9,820 nt of DNA from JBFHRB01 sp041591915 (GTDB lineage Bacteria; Actinomycetota; Nitriliruptoria; Nitriliruptorales; Nitriliruptoraceae), in assembly GCA_041591915.1 (NCBI GenBank), contig JBFHRB010000122.1, forward strand, positions 1-9,820. The letters run 5' to 3'. Below the pieces are notes generated by a model. It searched no databases, was not told where the DNA came from, and saw nothing but the letters and a program-made list of their open reading frames with translations. Position numbers and translations under genes: made by a program. This document shows positions 4,605 through 9,820 of the stretch, in pieces. Positions within the stretch are counted from its first letter, which is position 1. Each line of letters begins with the position of its first letter.

Positions 4605-6728
4605 CTACCTGGTGTGCGGTGGGTCGGGTTCCACGGCCGCGCCCTTGTAGGCGACGTCGGGGTACGACCAGTCCTCGCCCCGGAGGTCCGCGTACCCGTG
4701 GACGTCCTCGAGCGGCGGGTAGGCGTTGAGGGCGTGGGCGGCGAGCTTGCCGGAGGTGATGGCGGCCTCGAAGCAGCCGATGTTGATGCCCGTCTCGATC
4801 CAGTCCCCCGCGTAGACGAGGTTGCGCAGTGGGGAGGACCACGCGTGGGGGCGCACGGACCACGTCCCCGGTGGCGACATCACGTAGCGCTCGTCGGGAT
4901 CGATGTTGACGCGGACGTAGCGAGCGTCGACGGCGTCACCGTCCGCGTCGAGCTCGCGGAACACGCGCACGCCGATCTCGGCCAGCGACGGCAGCACGGT
5001 GTCGAGATCGGCGTTGGCGACCCGCAGCCAGCGTTCATGCTCGGCCTCGGTCGGCACGTCATCGATGTCCGCATCGGGCAACGCGGCGCTCAACCACAGG
5101 ACGTCGCGCGGCGCGTCCGCCTCGGCCGACCAGCCCTCGTCTTCGATGAGCTCCGGCAGGTTCACGAACGCGGGGTACTCGTCACGGAAGGTCGTGGCGA
5201 ACCATCGGTCCTCGCCGTTCCAGAGCTCCTCCCAGCCGGCTGGGCGCTCGTCCAGCCAGAGCTGGGCATGCTTGGTCGCCGTCGTGGTCATGGCCGCGAT
5301 CGCCGACAGCAGCGCTCCATCCCGCGACACGACGTCACGCGCGATGAAGCGCAGCGGCTCGAGCGACGTGGCGAGCACGACGTCATCGAAGTCCTCACCC
5401 CGTCGGAGCATGACCTCGTCGCCGGCGGCCTGTGCGTTGTGCCAGCGGCTCTCACCGACGAGGCGGCGTGCCTCTGCAGGGTCGTCGACGAGTGGGGCGT
5501 CCGGCCACACCTCCGGATACTCGCCATCACGGCCAGCGATCTCGAGGAGCGGGTCGTAGCGGTCATCGCCGTCGACGTGGATGGAGTCCTCGTAGGGCCG
5601 GTGGAGGACGCGTGCATGGATGGCCGCGACCTCATCCCCGTCGACCTCCAGCTCCTCGACGTGGTGGAAGAACCGGAAGCGAACCCCGCGCTCACGGAGC
5701 TTGCGGTAGACCGGGAGCATCACCGACTCGCCGGTGCTCGACCGGAAGAAGTAGCCCACCGCGCCGCGGTAGAGGAGCTCCCGCAGGGCGAACGAGAGGT
5801 ACGAGGCTGCAGACATCTCGCCGGACCAGGCTTCCGGATCGTCGCCGTCCGTGCTGACGGCGTGGAAGCAGATGTGCGGGATGACGCGGGAGAGGGGTCC
5901 GGCGAGGATCCGTTCCGCATCGTCGGGCTCCATGTGCCTGCGCAGCCACGTCACGTGGTCGACGTCGTCGACCGCGGCGAGTCCCCGCTCCGCGAGGCGG
6001 TCCGCTGCATAGCCGTCCTGCACGGCCCGCAGCATCAGCAGGTTGTCCCGGACCCAGTCGAACTTCGTCTCGCCGGGCAGGTTGCCGAGGAGGTCGAGGG
6101 CAGCCTCGGCCACGGCACCGAGCACCCTGGCGCCGCCCGAGTCGAGCGCGAGGTCCTGAGGCGTCGTGACCCGCTCCGGAGGCCCCATGTACGCCGGCGC
6201 CTCGGTCGGGCCGCGCGAATCACGTTCGCTCGTCGCCGGTGGTCGCGCGCCACGTGCGGTGATGGGCCGGAACCCGGGGTCGAAGAGCCCGCCCTTCGCG
6301 GCATCCCGTGCGAGTTCGACGAGCTGCTCGTCCCGGCGGACGCGCGCGGTCTCGACGGACGCCCACGGCTCGCCGGGCGTCGCGATGGGCGCCCGGGTCG
6401 CGTACTCCCAGCCGTCCTCGCCCTCGCGAGTGACCACGACCGCGTGAACCGCGTGGAAGTGCTCGGCCAGGTCGTCCCGGCCGTACACCTCCCGCAGCAT
6501 CTCCCACGTGTTCTGGTACCAGTTGCCGAAGAGGTGGATGCCGTGCTCGTGGATCCGACTGCTCGGCCCACGGCCGCTCGCTCCCTTGCCGCCGACGCGC
6601 CAGCTCCGCTCGTAGACCGTGACCTCGAACCGCTCGCGGTCCTCGGGCCGATGCGTGAGCCACCAGGCGGTCGCGAGGCCAGCGGGCCCGCCCCCGATGA
6701 TCGCGATGCGTCGTCTCGGCCCGGACAC
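4605..6728 (-). CDS. FAD-dependent oxidoreductase, phytoene/zeta-carotene desaturase-like
   Basis: This 707-residue protein has an N-terminal Rossmann FAD site, IAIIGGGPAGLATAWWL (8-24), with E40 placed to bind the adenosine ribose, and RVGGKGASGR (44-53). HGIHLFGNWYQN (62-73) resembles the GLHIFFGxYxN block of plant-type carotene desaturases. FDDVVLATSLEPLRFI (447-462) and the C-terminal LVYAGDWIETG (637-647) with FEAAITSGKLAAHAL (653-667) complete the flavin amine-oxidase superfamily fold. It is 200 residues longer than classic desaturases; extra sequence includes a Pro/Arg-rich linker (about 158-187) and an insert around 380-430. There are only two Cys, so no Fe-S cluster is expected. The GTG start has a strong GAGGGGG site (6735-6741) six bases upstream. 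It follows galK by 92 bases on the same strand. Substrate unknown; no carotenoid genes are nearby. Confidence 0.88.
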   Translation of the reverse strand: MSGPRRRIAIIGGGPAGLATAWWLTHRPEDRERFEVTVYERSWRVGGKGASGRGPSSRIHEHGIHLFGNWYQNTWEMLREVYGRDDLAEHFHAVHAVVVTREGEDGWEYATRAPIATPGEPWASVETARVRRDEQLVELARDAAKGGLFDPGFRPITARGARPPATSERDSRGPTEAPAYMGPPERVTTPQDLALDSGGARVLGAVAEAALDLLGNLPGETKFDWVRDNLLMLRAVQDGYAADRLAERGLAAVDDVDHVTWLRRHMEPDDAERILAGPLSRVIPHICFHAVSTDGDDPEAWSGEMSAASYLSFALRELLYRGAVGYFFRSSTGESVMLPVYRKLRERGVRFRFFHHVEELEVDGDEVAAIHARVLHRPYEDSIHVDGDDRYDPLLEIAGRDGEYPEVWPDAPLVDDPAEARRLVGESRWHNAQAAGDEVMLRRGEDFDDVVLATSLEPLRFIARDVVSRDGALLSAIAAMTTTATKHAQLWLDERPAGWEELWNGEDRWFATTFRDEYPAFVNLPELIEDEGWSAEADAPRDVLWLSAALPDADIDDVPTEAEHERWLRVANADLDTVLPSLAEIGVRVFRELDADGDAVDARYVRVNIDPDERYVMSPPGTWSVRPHAWSSPLRNLVYAGDWIETGINIGCFEAAITSGKLAAHALNAYPPLEDVHGYADLRGEDWSYPDVAYKGAAVEPDPPHTR

Positions 6729-6820
6729 GTCCGTCCCCCTCGTTCGCGGTCCACGTCCCGGCTCGAGTGTCTAGTCGCCGCAGGGAGCGCGTGACGGGCG
6801 GGAGCGTCCCGTGCGGGGGC

Positions 6821-7924
6821 TCAGGTGTCGAGCTCGCGCGCCCCATCGGTGGCTCGCGTCACGATGGCCGTGGGCTGGCGCGACGGGAACCGGCGGCGAT
6901 AGTCCAGCAGCGTCGCTTCCACGACGTCGGCGGCAGTGCCGGCATCGACCAGGGCGAGGATCGCGCCGCCGAAACCGCCCCCCGTCATGCGGGCAGCGAT
7001 CGCGCCCGCGCCCACGGCGGCGTCCACCAGCGCGTCGAGTTCGGGTACGGACACCTCGAAGTCATCTCGCAGGCTCGCGTGCCCAGCGGCGAACAACCGC
7101 CCGAGGGCCGATCGGTCGGGGCCGTCGGTCGCGATGAGCGACTGCTCGACCTGCCGCACCCGCTCGTTCTCGGTCACGACGTGGCGGAGGCGACGAAGGT
7201 GGAGGTCGTCGAGGCCGGCGCGCTCGGCCATGGCCGCCACCTCTTCGGGGTCGACGTCCTTCGGATCGACCCCGCCCAGCGCGGCCATCGCGGCCTCGAG
7301 CTCGACACGTCGCGTCGCGTAGCCGGAGGTCCCCAGCTCGCGCCGAACGCCCGTGTCGATGATCGCGAGACGGACCCCTCCCGGCAGCGGGACGGCCCGG
7401 TGCTCCAGCGAACCGCAGTCCAGGAGCACGGCGTGGTCGACGCGGCCCAGCAGTGATGCTGCCTGGTCCATGATCCCGCACGGGACCCCGACCCCGCGGA
7501 ACTCGGCTCGCTGCAACGCTGCTGCGAGCTCGAGGGCCCCGAGCTCGAACCCCGCCGCGGCGCACAGCCCCGTTCCGACCGCCACTTCGAGCGCGGCCGA
7601 CGAGGACAACCCCGAGCCTGTGGGCAGGTCAGACGTCAGACGCCCACGCATCCCGATCGGCGCGCGTCCGAGGTCCGCCAGCTCCGCGGCCACCGCCGCG
7701 ACGTACCTCCCCCAGCCCGACGGAGGCATGTCGCTGCCGTCAGCCGGGAGATCGACGGTCGCGCCGTCGAGCTCGGATCGGAGGACGATCCGGTCACCCC
7801 CGAGCTCGACGTCCATCGTGACACCGCGCGAGATGGCTGCGGGGAGCACGAGCCCACCCGAGTAGTCGGTGTGCTCGCCGATGAGGTTCACGCGCCCGGG
7901 CGCGTGGAAACTGCGGTGAGTCAT
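6821..7924 (-). CDS. galK: Galactokinase (GHMP kinase)
   Basis: This 367-residue cytoplasmic kinase phosphorylates galactose at C1, the entry step of the Leloir pathway. The galactokinase signature GRVNLIGEHTDYSGG spans 10-24, with Arg11 near the catalytic centre. The GHMP ATP loop is DLPTGSGLSSSAALEVA (99-115). The probable catalytic Asp153 lies in CGIMDQAASLLG (149-160). GHMP motif 3 is RMTGGGFGGAILAL (312-325). Length is normal. The ATG (7922-7924) has no clear ribosome site, and a possible promoter ends close by, so the transcript may be nearly leaderless. It is divergent from the alpha- and beta-galactosidase genes. galT and galE are not in the window. Confidence 0.95.
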   Translation of the reverse strand: MTHRSFHAPGRVNLIGEHTDYSGGLVLPAAISRGVTMDVELGGDRIVLRSELDGATVDLPADGSDMPPSGWGRYVAAVAAELADLGRAPIGMRGRLTSDLPTGSGLSSSAALEVAVGTGLCAAAGFELGALELAAALQRAEFRGVGVPCGIMDQAASLLGRVDHAVLLDCGSLEHRAVPLPGGVRLAIIDTGVRRELGTSGYATRRVELEAAMAALGGVDPKDVDPEEVAAMAERAGLDDLHLRRLRHVVTENERVRQVEQSLIATDGPDRSALGRLFAAGHASLRDDFEVSVPELDALVDAAVGAGAIAARMTGGGFGGAILALVDAGTAADVVEATLLDYRRRFPSRQPTAIVTRATDGARELDT

Positions 7925-7934
7925 CGCAACCAGC

Positions 7935-7966
7935 TACTTTCGATCCCGACGGAACAGCGCTGCCAA
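7935..7966. promoter_or_regulatory. Candidate divergent control region between galK and the alpha-galactosidase gene
   Basis: On the minus strand TTGGCA (7961-7966) and a weak TCGAAA (7938-7943) are 17 bases apart and could drive galK, with transcription starting a few bases before its ATG. On the plus strand TACTTT (7935-7940) fits TANNNT, though its -35 is poor. The 8-base palindrome CAGCGCTG (7955-7962) carries the AGCGCT core often found at the centre of LacI/GalR-family operators and would sit inside both control zones. A second palindrome, CTCGCGAG, lies at 7995-8002. All assignments are by pattern only, and no regulator gene is in the window. Confidence 0.35.
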
Positions 7967-8077
7967 GCGAAGGCCGCATGGACGGTACAGAACGCTCGCG
8001 AGTCGGGCGGGCGGGTGTACCGGCGGGTGTTCGCCGCGAGTGGATGCTCGAGGTCGCCGTGGCGGAAGGCGGCCGGG

Positions 8078-9472
8078 ATGCCTGAGGGCGCTCGCTTCGC
8101 CGATGTGGCCGACCTCGCCATCGACGCCGCGCTGGGCGTCGTCTACGAACATGGATGGCAGTCCTGGAGCCCGGCCGGCCTCTACGCCGTCCACGCGACG
8201 TCACCGCGCCCGCAACGTGAGATCTGGCAGACCATGGCCTTCCGGCCCGAGGTCCCCGCTCCGCCGACGGGCTTCCAGGCGGAAGGCCTGCTCGCGGTGC
8301 AGGCCGAGCCCGACGGGCCGGTCGAGCTCTTCGCCGCGCCAGACCCGACCGTCGCCGTCCCGTCGATCCGCGCGACGCGGCGCGATGGCCGCCTCGTGGT
8401 CTCGTCGGACGGTCCCGTGGAGCACACCCGCGATGACGGCCCGCTCCCCGAGGCGTTGGAGCGCTGGGCATCCAGGGTCGCGACGGCCGCCGGCCTGCCG
8501 ACACCGAGCCCGATCGAGCCCGGTTGGTGTTCGTGGTACTGCTACTGGAACGAGGTGACGCAGGAAGACGTGGTCGCGGAGCTGGCGGCCATCGACGAAC
8601 TCGAGTTGGCGGTCGCCACCGTCCAGATCGACGACGGGTGGCAGGCCGGCATCGGCGACTGGACGTCGACCTCACCACGGTTCCGCGACATGTCCGAGGT
8701 CGCCGACCGCATCCAGCAGGCCGGTCGACGCGCCGGTATCTGGACCGCGCCCTTCCTCGTGGGCGAGGCAAGCGCGACGGCCGCCGCACATCCCGAGTGG
8801 CTCGTCGACGGCGCGCTGGCGTGCGAGCGCCACTGGGAACAGCCGATCCGGGTCCTCGACGTCACACACCCCGCGGCCGCCGAGCACCTGCACGACGTGT
8901 TCTCGACCCTCCGTGGCTGGGGCTACGCCTACTTCAAGGTCGACTTCCTCTACGCGGGCGCCATGGTCGGTGGGCGACATGGCGACGCCGATCCCATCGC
9001 CGCCTACCGCGAAGGCATGCGCATCATCCGCTCCGCGATCGGCCCGGACGCGATCCTGCTCGGGTGCGGGGCACCGCTGCTGCCCTCGATCGGCCTGGTG
9101 GACGCCATGCGTGTCTCGCCCGACGTCGACCCGAAGACGCAACCGCCCCAGGACGACATCAGCCAACCGGCACTCCGCTCCGCGTTGTGGTCCGGTCGGG
9201 CCCGAGCGTTCCAGCACGACCTGTGGTGGGTCAACGACCCCGACTGTGTGCTCGTGCGGCCCGAGGTGACGGACCGCGAGGCCTGGGCGCGCCACTGCGC
9301 GGCTCTCGGAGGCCTGACCGTCAGCAGCGATCCTCTCCGTGCCCTGGATGCGCGCGGGATCGAGCTCACGCGGGCGCTGCTACAACCCTCGCGCCATGGC
9401 CGCCCGACGTGGGAACCGCACGCCCCGAGCGACGTCGACGGTCCGTCGCAAGGAAGCCTGCGACCCCGCTGA
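8078..9472 (+). CDS. GH36 alpha-galactosidase, short form
   Basis: From the ATG at 8078 the product is 464 residues and resembles the compact Thermotoga GH36 alpha-galactosidase. HGWQSWSP (25-32) belongs to the N-terminal beta-domain. The TIM barrel shows GWCSWYCYWNEVT (149-161), QIDDGWQAGIGDW (183-195), GIWTAPFLVGEAS (220-232) and YFKVDFLYAGA (285-295), with Asp289 as nucleophile. LLGCGAPLLPSIG (327-339) and DAMRVSPDV (342-350) follow, with Asp349 as acid/base. There is no signal peptide, so it is probably cytoplasmic. The chosen ATG has GGAAGG (8064-8069) eight bases upstream, but in-frame GTGs at 8015 and 8027 could extend the beta-domain. The protein stops soon after the barrel, lacking most of the family's C-terminal beta-domain. 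The beta-galactosidase follows after 33 bases. Confidence 0.9.
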   Translation: MPEGARFADVADLAIDAALGVVYEHGWQSWSPAGLYAVHATSPRPQREIWQTMAFRPEVPAPPTGFQAEGLLAVQAEPDGPVELFAAPDPTVAVPSIRATRRDGRLVVSSDGPVEHTRDDGPLPEALERWASRVATAAGLPTPSPIEPGWCSWYCYWNEVTQEDVVAELAAIDELELAVATVQIDDGWQAGIGDWTSTSPRFRDMSEVADRIQQAGRRAGIWTAPFLVGEASATAAAHPEWLVDGALACERHWEQPIRVLDVTHPAAAEHLHDVFSTLRGWGYAYFKVDFLYAGAMVGGRHGDADPIAAYREGMRIIRSAIGPDAILLGCGAPLLPSIGLVDAMRVSPDVDPKTQPPQDDISQPALRSALWSGRARAFQHDLWWVNDPDCVLVRPEVTDREAWARHCAALGGLTVSSDPLRALDARGIELTRALLQPSRHGRPTWEPHAPSDVDGPSQGSLRPR

Positions 9473-9505
9473 CCGCGGACGGTCCCCGACGGATAGGTAT
9501 GCGAC

Positions 9506-9820
9506 ATGCGACTCGGTGTCTGCTGGTACCCGGAACAGTGGCCGCGCGAGCAGTGGGAGGAGGACGCGGCACTGATGGCCGACATCGGGCTGCGCGTCGT
9601 CCGCATCGGCGAGTTCGCGTGGTCGCACATGGAGCCGGAACGCGACCGCTTCGACTGGGAGTGGCTCGATCACGTCATCGGCCTCCTGCACCGCCATGAC
9701 CTCGAGGTCGTCCTCGGCACACCCACCGCGACCCCACCGGTCTGGCTCATGCGGGAGCGTCCGGACGTGCTGTCGGTCGGACCGGAAGGGCGGAGGCGCG
9801 CCTACGGAAGCCGTCGGCAC
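9506..9820 (+). CDS. GH42 beta-galactosidase (N-terminal part, runs off the right edge)
   Basis: The first 105 codons are in the window and match the start of GH42 enzymes, which hydrolyse terminal beta-galactosides from lactose or plant galactans. Visible blocks are LGVCWYPEQWP (3-13), VVRIGEFAWSHMEP (31-44), FDWEWLDHVIGLL (49-61), VVLGTPTATPPVWL (68-81) and YGSRRH (100-105), the last matching the usual FGSRRHYC motif that continues off the edge. No signal peptide is present, so the enzyme is probably intracellular. The ATG has GGATAGG (9491-9497) eight bases upstream. It lies 33 bases after the alpha-galactosidase stop, so the two are probably co-transcribed. The catalytic residues lie beyond the window. 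Confidence 0.92.
   Translation, partial: MRLGVCWYPEQWPREQWEEDAALMADIGLRVVRIGEFAWSHMEPERDRFDWEWLDHVIGLLHRHDLEVVLGTPTATPPVWLMRERPDVLSVGPEGRRRAYGSRRH

Noticed and set aside
3985..4863. Extended 292-residue version of S16
   Set aside because: The extra part overlaps the oxidoreductase gene and has no domain. The ATG at 4401 has a good ribosome site and the normal S16 start.
4404..6794. A 796-codon open frame on the plus strand opposite the oxidoreductase gene
   Set aside because: Its translation is Val/Arg/Asp-rich with no recognisable domain, while the minus strand encodes a clear FAD protein. Long antisense frames are expected at this GC content.
6799..6811. Short CGGGA-CGC-TCCCG stem just after galK
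   Set aside because: Five base pairs without a T-run are common by chance in this DNA; not enough to claim a terminator.
8524..9699. A 391-codon plus-strand frame overlapping the alpha-galactosidase and beta-galactosidase genes
   Set aside because: It is arginine-rich shadow sequence in a different frame from two clearly recognised glycosidases.

Overview
The window looks like a piece of a high-GC Actinomycetota chromosome. The base composition is strongly GC-rich, third codon positions are almost all G or C, and the left half carries the actinobacterial gene order rpsP - KH protein - rimM - trmD - rplS - lepB - DUF2469 - yraN - comM/yifB. I cannot fix the class or genus from sequence alone.

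Left part (1-4401, all on the minus strand, so read from right to left). A translation block starts with rpsP (S16) and continues with khpA, rimM and trmD. The start and stop codons overlap or nearly touch, which indicates a single coupled operon. Two GC-rich tetraloop hairpins follow trmD. A good promoter (TTGACG-18-TACCAT) then stands about 175 bases upstream of rplS (L19), so rplS probably has its own transcript with a long leader. A perfect 11-bp stem separates rplS from lepB. lepB (signal peptidase I) appears to start from a leaderless promoter (TAGGCT seven bases before the ATG). It runs straight into DUF2469 and a 38-residue membrane protein, with yraN 63 bases further on and the first codons of comM/yifB at the window edge. 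The usual rnhB gene between lepB and DUF2469 is missing.

Right part (4605-9820). This is metabolic and more variable. A 707-residue FAD-dependent oxidoreductase of the phytoene/zeta-carotene desaturase type lies between the ribosomal block and a galactoside-use cluster. The cluster has galactokinase on the minus strand. Divergent from it on the plus strand are a GH36 alpha-galactosidase and a GH42 beta-galactosidase that runs off the end. The two glycosidases would release galactose from alpha- and beta-galactosides, and galactokinase would bring it into the Leloir pathway. No transporter, regulator, galT or galE is visible in the window.

Points most worth checking: the small membrane protein coupled to DUF2469; the leaderless lepB start; the rplS leader, which shares a 15-base motif with the region upstream of rpsP; a Glu where TrmD normally has its catalytic Asp; the unclear N-terminus and missing C-terminal domain of the alpha-galactosidase; and the unassigned oxidoreductase. 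Nothing here shows a clear novel defence, mobile or RNA-guided system, and I saw no tRNA, rRNA, IS element or CRISPR array.
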